The notes: generated by a model from the sequence alone, not told the origin. A stretch of 64,000 nucleotides of DNA from Podocnemis expansa (GCA_007922195.1 ML682038.1:1819682-1883681), one strand, 5' to 3'; shown: positions 11,831 to 23,214, counted from the first letter of the stretch. A program made the numbers and translations.

Positions 11831-13592
11831 CAACAGGAGTAAGGAAAGCTAAACATTATGTAATGGGTCCTACTGTGGCATAAATAGGCATGGCTCCATA
11901 GTCAATAATCAAGCTAGACCGATTTACAAAGCTGAAGTTCTAGGTATATACCCCTTTGGCTATACTGCTCAATAACACATACCCAAACTGCCATGACCTT
12001 TCAAGGCTAATTTCAATGTAAAAAACAGATTTTAAAAATCTGTGTAAAAAATATCACTCCTCAAGATGAAAAGGCTTGAGACAATAAAAATTCATTGCTT
12101 TAACATGAGGTGTTCTATATCCTTAGTTTTATGGTTCAGCTCTTCTGAAAGCAACAATTCACAGTAATGACATTTGGGTAACAGCAGGTCTGTGTGGGGC
12201 AAGAGTATATTTTGATCCAAAGTGAAGACTGGACTTGTAATGAGGTACAAATGTGAAGTATTCACTGGAGACAAAGTATCTTGTACCACTGTCACATGAA
12301 ATATAGGGTAGGAAAAAAAAATGACTATGCCCTGTTCAGGCATGATTCAAATATCAACACTTCAGTTAAGGGGAAAATCTGTTGTTTGTTATGGTAAAGA
12401 AAGATTTCAGTTTTGTTCATCAGCGATGTAAAATTTCTGTTTGACTAAGTGATTTGTTCTAACACTCAAAGGTGCCAAAAAAAAAAAAAATCAACCGTTT
12501 AGGTCAGCCACAAGGTTAGCCATGAATACCAAATTTAAACTAATATCTCTGGAACTGGTGAAACAAAGTATTTTAAACATATGAAGCAGTAACAACAGTT
12601 TTCCATATCAGATTTATTAGCAGTGATGCTATTAATAAAAATATAGGAGCTTCATCCTACGGGCTATGGAAAATGAAAATAAAATAGGTATCTGATTTCC
12701 TACACTGTATTAAAGTGACACACTTTACTTAAGATACTACTCTCTCATGGACTGCATAGCTAAAAAATATAATTCATGAAAAAATATGTAATTGCTCAGG
12801 CTTTGTTGGAATTGGGGCATAATGTTAAATAATTATTCATTGCCTTTATTCTTCTGTCAAAATGGGAAAAATCATTTCTTTTTATTGCTTTTTTTATATA
12901 AGGACACAGGGCCCTGTGACATCCATTTTATTTTAAACTAATGCTTCTATTATTCCACATCTGAATAATTACAGCTGACATCATCTGCTCTTCAGTGTCC
13001 TAAAAGAGCTTTAGCTTTAGTCCACTGCTATATATTTTATGCACAACATGAAATAAGATACCTCACAATTTTGAAAATATTTATTTTAAAAACAGCAGTG
13101 AAATTGTCTGTAATCACATTTTCTGCTCTGCTATGAAAGCTACATTATTCAATGTGCCAGTGGTCTTTTCCATAATAGCAAAATATTAGAAATTCAGGCT
13201 GCTCTAATATATCTGAATTCACTGACGTACTGCACTCCCACTAGACCTAAAGAAACATTTCAGGTTCAGTTTCATATGTCCTGCACACTACCTACTGATG
13301 TGATGGCTGTCAAAACAGCTGTACAGTAGCCTTTGAATTCAAAGTGTGTGTTGACTGTCTACTAAAAATGACAATAAACCCAAATATGTCCATTATTCTG
13401 ACTTTAGTTGCCACTGCAAATAGAGCATTCAGGAAATAAATTCACTCAATTTTATTACTTCTTAACATCTTTTCCACTTTAAACTTTAAAACTTGAAATT
13501 TGAAGCATTCAGAGAAATTGAAATCCCTTTTATTTTTTTCTTATAAATGCTCTATGCATCATTGTAAGTCACTCTGTTCAAAAAACCTAAAC
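11831..13592. other. Intronic sequence, no gene seen
   Basis: AT-rich DNA with a poly-A run at 12476-12490. No repeat family or gene recognised. Confidence 0.5.
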
Positions 13593-14413
13593 CAGTGGTG
13601 TCAAACTCATTCAGGGTGGGGGCCACACCGGAGGGCAGGACACCTGTCACGGGCCATGTGTCCACACAGGTTCCCCATCTCTTTCCCCTGCCACATTCAG
13701 AGTGGCATGGGCTCCCCTTTCCCTTTCTCTGCTCCACAGACTCGGACACCTTCCCTTTTCCCTGCCCTGCAGGCTCCCCTTCCCCACACTGGCTCCCAGA
13801 CTCTCTCCTGTATGGCAGCTCCCAGACATCCCTTAGTCTTCCCTTTCTACTTTCCCTACTATGTGGCAGTAGGCAATCAGTCTGTGATAGTCACAGACAC
13901 AGGCGGCTGGGCTCCTGCCTCCCCCACCCACCCACTCTCTGTCAGTTATTCAGCATGTTGGCCTTTGGTGAGGCTCAGTCCCAGCTGGCCTTTGACTGGC
14001 TTGTTCCCACATGGGTCCCTGTTACCTTTTCCTTTCTTATTTGTGATTCATGCAATGTGCTGTCAATCAAATTAGCATGCTGACTGACTGACTATGAAGA
14101 GTTTGGATGAGGCATGGTGCAGGGATCTCAGGGAATCCTGCACGGCCTGTTGTGACTGAGACCAGACCAGAGCAAAGGTGAGGTGGGATTGGCTGGAGCG
14201 CTTCCTTTGTCCCCCTATGCTGTGATTTGGATCATGTGAGTGGGCCAGAAGCATGCCTACCTCTGCTCTGCCCCGCCCCACAGCAGCCTGTTTTTGCTGT
14301 TTGCTGCTGCTGCAAAGAAGTTTCAGGCACAGTCCAGGCAGCAGCTCTGTGAGCTGGATTAGCACCCTTGGCAGGCTGGATCCAGCCCATGGGCCTTAAG
14401 TTTGACACCCCTG
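13593..14413. mobile_element. hAT-type non-autonomous DNA transposon
   Basis: 821 bp starting 'cagtggtgtcaaactcattc' and ending 'aagtttgacacccctg', imperfect terminal inverted repeats of the hAT CAG...CTG type. Flanking 8-mers are acctaaac (13585-13592) and gcctaaac (14414-14421), a 7/8 match and the length expected for hAT. The interior is GC-rich and encodes no recognisable transposase; the frames at 13500-14083 inside it are chance. Confidence 0.88.
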
Positions 14414-14916
14414 GCCTAAACTGTTACATTTAAGAGCACTCCAACAATATGGTGTTTTCTTAATGTAAAATTCATACTGTGAATTTTAATCCTGATTCCC
14501 TAGAAAAACTCTTAAGCAACCATGGGACATACAAAGTTATAGGCACACTCAGGATCTGTTACTGGGGCAAATGAACACACTGACATATTTGTTATTTTTA
14601 GCATCATAAAAGGCATTTTGCAGATATATACACCCTCTCATGAGAAATCTGTGCAGAAAGCTTTATTTGCGGATTTCTAGCGTGTATTTCTTACAGTCTT
14701 AAGGAGCATTTCAGGAAGATGATATAACACAAGTAAGTCTAGAGAGGGTTACTTAGCACCCTACCCACACACGATACAATTCTGCAGTAACCTGGAAGCA
14801 TACTTTCACCATCTCCAATTCAAGGAATATTTCCACCACACCACCAAAACAGTGCAATAACACAGAGATCCCTTCCTACCAACACTGGAGAAAGAACAAT
14901 TCTACATGGACTCCTC

Positions 14917-15836
14917 TTGACAGTAGGAATGACAGACTGGACTTCTACACAGATTGTGTCTGCCAGCATGTGCAGCCTGAAATCATGGACAAACCTCAGC
15001 GATGCAGAATACAATGCCATCCACTGCTTTAGAAACAACATTGGCATCATTAATATAGAGACTGACAAAGGAGGTGCTGTGGTCATCATGAATAAATCAG
15101 ATTATGAAAGAAAGACTAATAGACGACTCTCCAACACCTACAAGCCACTTCTCTCTGATCCCACTGAGGAATACCAAAAGAAACTATACCATCTACTCAG
15201 GGAACTCTCCAAGGCAGCAAAGGAACAAATCTAGAATGACACACCCCTAGAGTTCAGAGCCGGGGTGTTCTATCTGCCACCAAGATCCATAAACCTGGAA
15301 ATGCCGGGCACCCCATTATCTTAGGCTTTGGCACTCTTACAGCAGGCTTATCTGACTACCAGCACTCTTAGCTATCTTTGAGACACCATGGACTTCCTCA
15401 GAAAAATTTAGTCCATTGGTGATCTTCCAGAAAACACCATCCTGGCCACAATGGGTTTAGAAGCTTTACACCAACATCCCACATAAAGGCAGATTACAGG
15501 ACATGAGGAACATTATGCTGGATGATGACATGGCACATCTAGCACCTGGACTTCGTGCTCACCCACAACCATTCCAGGTTCGGAGATGACTTACATCTTT
15601 AAGTCAGCAGCACTGCTATGGATATCTGCATGACCCCACAATATGCCAACATTTTTATGACTGACCTAGAACAAAGCTTCCTCAGCTCTCATCCCCAAGT
15701 GCCACTCCTCTGCTTATGCGACACTGATGACATCTTCATCACCTGGACCCACAGAAAGGAGGCCCTTGAGAAATTCCACCAAGATTTCAACAATTTCCAC
15801 CTCACTATGGACCTCAATCTAGACCAGTCTACATGA
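14917..15836 (+). pseudogene. PLE-1 reverse transcriptase, broken
   Basis: Peptides of a Penelope-type reverse transcriptase lie in several frames. First comes LSDAEYNAIHCFRNNIGIIN followed by TDKGGAVVIMNKSDYERKTN (open to the stop near 15232). Then comes a fragment with PLE palm residues, MDICMTPQYANIFMTDLEQ, and CDTDDIFITWTHRKEALEKF (15618-15836). In the family the catalytic tetrad is YIDD; here Tyr is Asp and Ile is Thr (DTDD). Stops and shifts between 15230 and 15618 separate the pieces. No product is expected. Confidence 0.85.
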
Positions 15837-16077
15837 TCCACTTTCCTGGACACTACAGTATAAATAGGTGATGGCCACATAAAAACCATCCTGTAACGGA
15901 AACTACTGACCATTATACTTACCCACATCCCTTCAGCTTTCATCTGGGATATATCACACGATCCATTGTTTACAGTCAGGCCTTAAGATACAATCACATT
16001 TGCTCTGATCTCTCATAACTTCAGGATCTTTACCAAGTGTTTTTAAAATTACAGTACCCACCCGGGGAAGTTAAAAC

Positions 16078-16111
16078 AAACAAACAAACAAACAAAAAAC
16101 AAAAAAAAACA
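16078..16111. repeat. (CAAA)n microsatellite within PLE-1
   Basis: A run of about five CAAA units followed by A-rich sequence lies where the related copy at about 33367 has only 'gtaaagaaatagactgacag'. The array therefore seems to have expanded inside the element after insertion. Confidence 0.8.
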
Positions 16112-16840
16112 GTTTGACTAAGCCTGGTGGATACTTAGAAGTCTACTACTAGAGATAAGCCCAACAAATAAAATGACAGAATGCAACTGGTCATCACCTA
16201 CATCCCCTGAGTGAACCTCTCTAATGCATCATCAAGGATCTACAACCTATCCTAAAAGATGATCCATCTCCCTCCCCCCAGCCATGGGAAGTAGGCCAAT
16301 CCTCGCTTACCGACAGCCCCCCCAACCTTAAGCAAATACTTACCAGCAACTACACAGTATACAACAGGAACACTAACCCAGGTACTTATCCCTACAGCAG
16401 GCCCCATTTTGCCAACTCTGCCCAAACATCTACACAAGTGATGCTATCATGGTACCTAACCAGGTCAGCCACTCCATCAAGGTTTCATTTACCTGCTCAT
16501 ATACCAATGTGTTATATGTTGTCATGTGCCAACAATGCCCCTCTGCTATATACATTGGTCAAACTGGACTGTCGCTGCACTAATTAACAAATGGACACAA
16601 ATCAGACATCAAGAATAACAACATTCAAAAACCAGTAAGGGAACATTTCAATCTACCTAGACATTCTGTAAAAAACATGCTAGTTACAGTACTTCAGAAA
16701 AAAACCCCAAAACTTTAAAAACAGATTGAAACATGCAACTGCAGAATTGGAATTCATATGCAAATTAGATAGCTTCACACTGGGTTTGAATAGAGATCTT
16801 GTATGGTTAAGTTATTACAGAAGGTGATTTCCCTTAAATC

Positions 16841-18287
16841 ACCCTCCTCAGCTCTTGCTTTCAGCTCCTGCCACAGAACTCCTTCTTTGCTCTAGAGAAG
16901 CTGACATTCACCAGAAACTGAGACAGACCTAGCTGTAGGGGAGTAGCATAATTTGTCCTAAACGGGAAAAAAGCTCCTTCTCTTCCACTACAAATAAACC
17001 GACACATGCTACCAGACAATTAGTGCAACTTTATAATCTGATTATTCCCACTTATATGCAATCTGAGATGTAGGTATATGTCCATGGTAAACTTGTGCAT
17101 AATTTAATTCTTGGCTTTGACTTGAGACCCTAGACCCAGTTTTGCAATACAAGAAGAAATTTTACACAAATGTATAACTCTGTATATCTAAAACTACTAT
17201 ATGAATGGAATGTCTTAAGTAATCTGCTTTTGATGATACAGTAAAAAAATGAATGTGTGCATGTTGCTTTGGCAGAAAACAGAAACCTAGATAAGCATAT
17301 AGAAGCAAACGAACTGACAGCACAATGTAGGAAAAGGGAAATTTTAGTGATGTTTTTGAGCACTAAAGAGAAAGAGAGAGAGAGAGAGAGAGAATTCAAT
17401 CAATCTCAAAACTTCAAGGCAGACTAATTCCAAACTTGACTGTCAGATATTGTAAATGGCAACAGGAAATTCCCATCTCCCAGCATTGTAACATTTTTCA
17501 GAAAGAGAATTCCCACAGTGTAAAAAATCCATAAGAAATTGATCCTTAATGTGAATTCCCTGAGCTGGTACCCACTTATTATTGTGTGTGCTTAAACACT
17601 TCTACAGATGAAAACTTCTAATGATATTCAGTCAAATCCTGCTGTATTAACACAAAGGGCTTTCAAATGGGAGTTTTTTCCTGAGTGAGGTCTATGTATG
17701 TTTTAGCAAACCAGCAGTTTTAGTGGAAGTTTTTTGAAAGAGTGCTCTTTACTGCACAGTCCAGAGTAACTTCTAATACTGAGTTATATTCCAAAGGCAT
17801 TAGTTTTTAGTCAGTCCTTACAGTCAATCTTTACTCAACCAAATTTTCAATTTAAAGTGGAAAATACTTGATAGTGGAAATGAAAAGGATATGCCATGAT
17901 TTGTGTCCCCAGTATTTTCTAGCTTTCTTTACTTCCATCAGCTTAGTATCAACTAAATCATCTAAAAAAGCATCACCTGATCTGGAGACAGTTAACTGCA
18001 GGGCACCCAATAGTTCAAGTACAGAATAAAAAAATGTAGGCATCATTGCTAAAATACTGAGTTAGCAGAAAAGATAAGAGGAAATTGTCCCAAATTCAAT
18101 GCAGTTGCACCTACTTACACCAGAGATGAGTTTGGTTTAAATTCTAAGGAAGGCAATAAATGGATGGATGGGAGAACAACTCAAAAGTTCAATTCTGGGA
18201 ACAATTCCATTGAAAACATTTATTAGTGATCCAGGAAATGGAACTAGTTGCCTGTTGTCCAAATTTGTTTGAGACAGTGATATATTA
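16841..18287. other. Intronic sequence, no gene seen
   Basis: AT-rich DNA with no gene. It includes a (GA)n microsatellite at 17366-17392. The final 12 bases are the left target duplication of the next element. Confidence 0.55.
17366..17392. repeat. (GA)n microsatellite
   Basis: About 10 uninterrupted AG units followed by 'aattcaat'. A simple repeat, likely polymorphic. Confidence 0.9.
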
Positions 18288-18444
18288 GCTCCAAAGGAGT
18301 AGCCGTGTTAGTCTAGTTCATTAAAACAAACAAGGAGTCCTGTGGCACTTTGAAAGACTAACAAATTTCTTTATTGCATGAGCTTTTGTGGGAGAAATAA
18401 ATTTATTAGTCTTTCAAAGTGCCACAGAACTTCTTGTTTGTTTT
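18288..18444 (-). mobile_element. Penelope-derived fold-back element with perfect 12-bp duplication
   Basis: 157 bp that begin with the PLE leader ('ccaaaggagtagccgtgtta' and 'gtctagttc'). They then carry 'aaacaaacaaggagtcctg', 'tggcactttgaaagactaac' and the inverted copy of this segment (18398-18444). The arms pair over roughly 45 bp around a loop containing 'gcatgagcttttgtggg'. Both sides carry agtgatatatta (18276-18287 and 18445-18456), a perfect 12-bp target duplication. There is no coding sequence, so it must have been mobilised in trans. Confidence 0.9.
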
Positions 18445-18456
18445 AGTGATATATTA

Positions 18457-20505
18457 CTGAATATATGGTGTAGCGATATGCTTGTAGAAGATTGTGAATT
18501 TAGACACAGCCTAGCATGGGCCAGTGTTGTGGGAATTGGGAGACATGCCCTACAGCAGATCTAACACGGCTGCTATCAGCTACACACCTGGGATTTATAT
18601 TTGTCTGTGTAATTAAAGTACTATTCCTCACTCATTCAATAGTGTGGTCTTCAATGAACCCTCAAGATCATTACACATAGTAGCAAGAATTTAGACAGGT
18701 TTGAGAATAGAAAAAAGCATTTCAGTATTAAGAAACGTTCATATTAACACACTTTGGCAGATATTATTTGTATGAATCAGTGATATACAGGACAGTAAAA
18801 AAGAAACTTAAAAGTGGTGATTAGTAATATCAAAAAGTGGAATGACATCCAGACAAAGAAACTTGTAAATTTTCTCTGTTATATAAATAAGGAAGTACTT
18901 TTCAAATGCAAATAAATTATTGACAAAAGTCTTCTGTCTCCCTTGGTGGTTTGGAACACTATCTTCACCACAGAGTTAACTTGAGTTATCTACAGCTGCA
19001 TTAACTCCACTCAAGTTAGTGTCATTCTACTGAGTGTAAAATAAAACTCAAGCTGAAGAGAATGATTGTGTTAGCTGTCAAGCTGGATTCGAATTATAGC
19101 GTATACCACAGGACAGGACAGCCAATTCCAGTTCAAAGCTCCACCACATTTGAGTTAAGGGATGTGGATATGGACAAGACACAAGTTAGGGGCAACATTC
19201 AAATTACAACTAATGATTGTGACAAAGCCTATGTTTGGGAACAAGGCAAAGGCTGTGAAATGGAGAAGCTGAGCATGTGACTGGAAAGGACAGAAGAGAG
19301 ACTTAGATCAGAAACATAGTTAAAAAGATGTTCATCCCAGACAAGGTTCCAAAGAAAATCAATCTGAAATATGACTTTGTGGCAACAGATACAGTACTTT
19401 ATTTTTAAGGAAAAGATGGTCTATAGTATGCTTGGAATACAGAAAAAAAATTGAATGTGCTACGTTCTCAATAAACAGGAACATGAACTTGCTGTAAGCC
19501 TGGGAATGCTTCACTTTTTTGAATACACAAATTCTGAGTTCTTGTCTTTTTGGGGGAGAAGATAAAAATAATATTTTTAATTTCATATAAATATCTTGTT
19601 TCCCTACTCAACATGGACAAATAACTTTTGATATCTGCACTTCAAACTAAAAATTACTTCATCAGCCTACTTCCACAATAGTGAATCCTTTCTTGACTAA
19701 AAAGCAGTAATACACCTGCATTCTGTGCAGTGGAAGTTGTGGCCCTATAGCACATTGATCAAGGTGGAAAGTTATTAGGAGTAATAAAAGGAAGAAGATA
19801 GCCATATCCCAAGAACTAATGCTTTGACTATCATGTTTCTTTTGAACTATCATGACTCACAATTCAGTTTGTAAACATAGTGCCTTTCCTCTTCTATACA
19901 GTGCACACTTCTTTTGATTTACTTCTGTTTTGTCCTGATCTACATAAATTCCGCAAAGCAGAATTGTTTAGTTGTACTAGTCAGCTTTTTTGTATTTGCC
20001 CTTGATCCAATAATTCACTGTGACAATCTACAGGCTCTCAGGGCCTTTTCTTCATAGTTCTTTGCAAAAGGCTAATGTGGAACATCAGTGCTTAAAAGAA
20101 TGTTTAGTTTCCAAACCATAACCCTGGCATAAAAAGAGATCAATCCAATGAAACATTGCTTTTACTTTTTATTAAAGTGTAAAGTGCTAGCCCTACTTTC
20201 TTCAGGTTCTGATTCTTATATCTTTTCATATCATTCAACTCCTTTTCTTTTCACCTTTGTAGAAGTCCAACCAATTAAAAAAAATCTCAGAAATATATCT
20301 ATATTATTGTATGAAAAAATTCTGTACTGCCCCCTGTCACAGAGCTAATCTGGAGGGTCATATTCTTCCCTAAAATATAAGGACATAACTTCTAAGCCAG
20401 TAGCACCTGAGTAGCATATCTGAGGCCAGAATTCGTTTCCTGCGGTACAGCTGGGAAACAAAAGTTTGTAGTTTATTCTTAATGCCTCTTAAAAACAGGA
20501 TTTTA
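18457..20505. other. Intronic sequence, no gene seen
   Basis: AT-rich DNA, no recognised repeat or gene. The short frame at 19062-19280 has no recognisable domain and no splice context. Confidence 0.5.
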
Positions 20506-20657
20506 ACAAAAGAAAAGAAAAAAAAAAGTCTTGTGGCACCTGGCAAAGTAGGTTGCTGCCCACAAAGCTTATGCCCAAAGAAATTTCTTAGTCTTTAAGG
20601 TGCCACAGGAGTTTTGGTGTTTTTCCTATATATAGACTAACATGACTACCCCACTGG
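20506..20657 (+). mobile_element. Penelope-derived fold-back element with imperfect duplication
   Basis: It contains 'agtcttgtggcacc' near 20527 and its inverted partner 'aaggtgccacaggag' near 20598. Between them is the PLE 3' sequence 'gcccacaaagcttatgccca', and the PLE terminus 'gactaacatgactacc' follows at 20635-20650. Flanks are aacaggatttta (20494-20505) and aacaggatattta (20658-20670), a duplication with one extra base. Non-coding. Confidence 0.82.
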
Positions 20658-20670
20658 AACAGGATATTTA

Positions 20671-21249
20671 AAGTGACTTTGGTTAAATTGATTACGAGAA
20701 GAGCAATGTAGATGTGACTGAAAGTAAAATTTTTGTCAGGCCCATAATGACTATTTGACAGGATCAGGCTCAAAGACTTAACTCTCCCAATCACTCCAAT
20801 AGGAGGTCTGTCTGGACAAGGACTGTGAATTGTGAAAAGACAACAGGAAGCAAAATAGCAGTTTTTTTAAAGGCCAGTAAACAAGAAAGGAAACACTATA
20901 TTTCTGTGCCAGACTCTGTACATACAAATCAGAATGGAAAGAAAGTAATATGGAAGAAGAGAACTTGGTCATCCAGGGCTATATGCTGTTTCAGCTGAAT
21001 TCAGTGACACTACCTCATTGTGTTTTCTATGACACCAGTGTAGAGCAGCAGTATTTCTACTGGAGTCAACGGGATAGTAAAACCAGAGACACAACAGAAC
21101 TAGTTGTGATAATTTCAGGGGTCCTGAGTCTCCAGAGTCTGCCAGTTGGATATAGCCTACTGTCACTATTTCAAATGGATACAGATAACCCCAAAAAACA
21201 AAAATCCTATATTAAACTAGCCCTTAAATCAAAGTCTAAAAATTCTTAC
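20671..21249. other. Intron 3 sequence next to the exon 3 donor
   Basis: No repeat recognised. A 103-codon plus-strand frame at 20950-21261 overlaps the splice donor antisense and resembles no known protein. Confidence 0.5.
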
Positions 21250-21492
21250 CACAGAAAGTGAATTTGAAAGCAGTGTCCCATCTTGGCCCAGCATGTTGGA
21301 TACTGTAATTTCAGGTAGGTCCATGTTTTGTGGATGGAATGGAAGCAGGCCATTATGGTTCATTGGGTGACACAGAGAGTGATACCCAGATTCTACCTCA
21401 TTCAGGTGCACCAGTGAGTGGTCAGGTAGTGACGGAGGAGTTATGGGAGGTATGTTAAAATCTTCACTTTCAAGACTTGGACCAGGAAAAGA
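21250..21492 (-). CDS. TOX: TOX coding exon 3 (81 codons, phase 0 to phase 0)
   Basis: TOX is a nuclear HMG-box DNA-binding protein that controls thymocyte selection, lymphoid-lineage development and the exhausted T-cell programme. This exon encodes part of the N-terminal acidic region that precedes the HMG box. The 81 codons begin SFPGPSLESEDFNIPPITPP, pass VHLNEVESGYHSLCHPMNHN, and end DGTLLSNSLSV. From memory this is nearly identical to the mammalian protein at about residues 57-137, with an Ile-to-Leu change near the end (SNSISV). On the minus strand the acceptor is tttcttttacag and the donor gtaagaatt, both strong. Paralogs TOX2-TOX4 differ markedly here (no ESGYHSLCHPMNHN), so the assignment to TOX itself is firm. 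The next upstream exon is at 49552-49617. Confidence 0.98.
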
Positions 21493-21701
21493 CTGTAAAA
21501 GAAAATACAGATATTGTTGCAAATTGCACAAAAAAATAGGACAAAACAATAGCCACACATGCACACTCAAACAAAAAGCCAATTATTATACATTCTTATG
21601 TAGCCATTTTGATTTAGCATGGAAGCTATGTTAAACACTCAGACATTATAGTGGTAGAGTTTCACCATTATATATGGAATAAAAATTGCTTCAAAGACAT
21701 A

Positions 21702-21900
21702 GTAAAAACAATGAGAGTCCTGCGGCACCTTAAAGACATGTCAGATGCATGTTTTCATGAACTTGTCTTCAAACATCGGACAAAGTGGGTTGGAGCCCAC
21801 GAAAGCTTATGCCCAAAGAAATCTGTTAGCCCGTAAGGTCCCACAGGACTCTCACTGGTTTTACTGTACTACAGACTAACATGGCTATTCCTCTGGAAAC
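21702..21900 (+). mobile_element. Penelope-derived fold-back element with perfect 11-bp duplication
   Basis: 199 bp flanked by tcaaagacata at 21691-21701 and 21901-21911 (perfect). The left arm 'tgagagtcctgcggcacctt' pairs with the right arm 'taaggtcccacaggactctc'. The PLE terminal signature 'agactaacatggctattcct' closes the right end. The centre keeps a perfect stem GTGGG/CCCAC followed by GAAAGCTTATGC (21785-21812), the hammerhead-like segment described separately. It lies only 210 bp upstream of exon 3 on the transcript. Confidence 0.92.
21770..21815 (+). other. Hammerhead-ribozyme-like motif, degenerate
   Basis: The order cat-CGGACAA-a-GTGGG-loop-CCCAC-GAAA-GC-TTAT-GC-C matches the hammerhead layout: CUGANGA core, stem II, GAAA, very short stem III, then the cleavage-site region. 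The first core box is mutated in two places, and I cannot pair a convincing stem I. Known biology: Penelope-like elements of several animals encode hammerhead ribozymes in their terminal repeats. This copy should be inactive. Confidence 0.4.
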
Positions 21901-21911
21901 TCAAAGACATA

Positions 21912-23214
21912 ACAACCTCTGATACTTGCACAGCTTCCATTAGGCAGCCTTTTTTTCTATTTTATTTTGACGGTGAATTCAAACAGAGTCTATACCTAGC
22001 AGAATACCTGTTTCAGAGAACTGTGGACAAGGAATGCCATTTATAAATTAACATTGGATCAAATTTTTCATAAACTCAGATCAATCAGTACATACTAAAG
22101 AAAAAATTCTGTTCTTTTGCTATTATATTTAGGTTTATATAACAATCATGCATTCATTCTGCTACAAAATAAACACAAATAAATACAGAAATACCATGCA
22201 ATTTGTATAAATATTTAAATATATTTTATAAAATATAATTATATCTCAAGAATACAGTTTTTTTCCTTTCTTAATCTATAAACTCACACATGCACGTGTA
22301 TTATGCTATATTTAAACAATTCATCCCATGATATGATTGTGTGGGGTTTTACTGACTGTTGTTGCTATTTAAAGTTATATGATATAATCTGATGCAAGGA
22401 AAAGCTACAGCTAAAGTTAGAGGAATAAATCAAGATCAATAATTGATATTATTTGTGATCTTTCTGCAGCAAGTAGGCTCATTTGAGACTATGTAAGGGC
22501 AGTGTGGAAATCCTGATATATTTTGAAGGGGAAAGCAAGCATTATGGTTGGATATAGCTAAAGCAGGTCTAAATAGGAAAGGCAAGGTGCGAGAAGAAAG
22601 CAGTTAATATTTATGTACAGGGCAATGCAGCTCCAGATGTGGTAATTTATTAACTTGTGATGGAGGAAGGAATGACCTGAACACAATTTTAATCATGAGA
22701 TTCAAATTAAGAGTTATTTAGAAGCCAACTGCAGTTGTTCAAACATAACCTGGTGTTCAGGTTGCTCCAGAGGTGCACTGCCCCAGAGTGTCTTCTGTAC
22801 CCCTTTACCTTTCCAAGAATTGAGTGTCTGCATGCACCTCTCACACCTACAGAGTTCGGACCATTCCAGGGTCTGTGTGGATAGGCCTCATGCCATCCTG
22901 TACCCTTTGTGAAAGTTAGGGCTCTGGTGAGCGCTAACCCTGTGAATGACTTGTGCTCAAGGACCCCAATTATTTTTAGCTCCTGCAAAGAGCCATCAAG
23001 ATATAGCAGAATGCTCTTTTTGTCCTCTTCCCATGCTCTCCTTATGTACCATGTAGGAATGGACACACTGAGAGAGCACAGCAGCCATTAGGAACATATT
23101 GATTCCTTAGTTTAGTATGACATTACATATGGAGATAAGCATGATTTGTAATGGCAGTAACAGAAGGCCAAGAGAACAAGCAATGTTGAAATAGGTAAAC
23201 ATAGGGAAATTGTT
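21912..23214. other. Intronic sequence, no gene seen
   Basis: Contains a very AT-rich stretch at about 22195-22260 (tataaatatttaaatatatt). The frame at 22707-23066 minus has no recognisable domain. Confidence 0.5.

Larger units (their letters stand above)
14770..16840 (+). mobile_element. Penelope-like element (PLE-1), degenerate
   Basis: A plus-strand retroelement with PLE architecture. It has the N-terminal ETDKGGAVVIMNKSDY motif (15058-15105), a palm region MTPQYANIFMTDLEQ (15627-15671), a catalytic-motif remnant CDTDDIFITW (15718-15747), a linker, and a C-terminal GIY-YIG endonuclease remnant VLYVVMCQQCPSAIYIGQTG around 16508-16570. Multiple stops and frameshifts inactivate it. A (CAAA)n expansion at 16078-16111 interrupts the linker. 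Both ends are approximate, and the terminal hairpin sequences of other copies are not seen here. Confidence 0.9.
1..21249 (-). other. TOX: TOX intron 3 (partial, continues off the left edge)
   Basis: This is the sequence downstream (in transcript sense) of the exon at 21250-21492. It begins with a consensus donor (GTAAGAATT on the minus strand, plus positions 21241-21249). No acceptor plus coding continuation was found to the left. The next TOX exon, which in the known protein begins MPDIRNPEG, and the HMG-box exons do not appear in any frame. The intron is AT-rich and filled with CR1, Penelope-like, hAT and palindromic miniature elements. Confidence 0.85.

Noticed and set aside
13500..14083. 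Two overlapping plus-strand frames of 191 and 162 codons
   Set aside because: Both lie largely within the hAT element 13593-14413, overlap each other in different frames and show no transposase motif.
1..21249. TOX HMG-box exons
   Set aside because: Looked for the KKKKDPNEPQKP and YALFFRDTQAAIKG signatures on the minus strand; not present, so they must lie outside the window.
20950..21261. 103-codon plus-strand frame next to TOX exon 3
   Set aside because: It is antisense and crosses the exon 3 donor region; no domain is recognised.
5390..21900. Interpreting the 'ggagtcctgtggcac ... gactaac' units as ordinary tRNA-derived SINEs
   Set aside because: No A and B boxes are present. The same sequences form the exact ends of elements with Penelope reverse transcriptase and endonuclease remnants (30866-33158, 33172-34052, 38149-38845), so they are Penelope termini.
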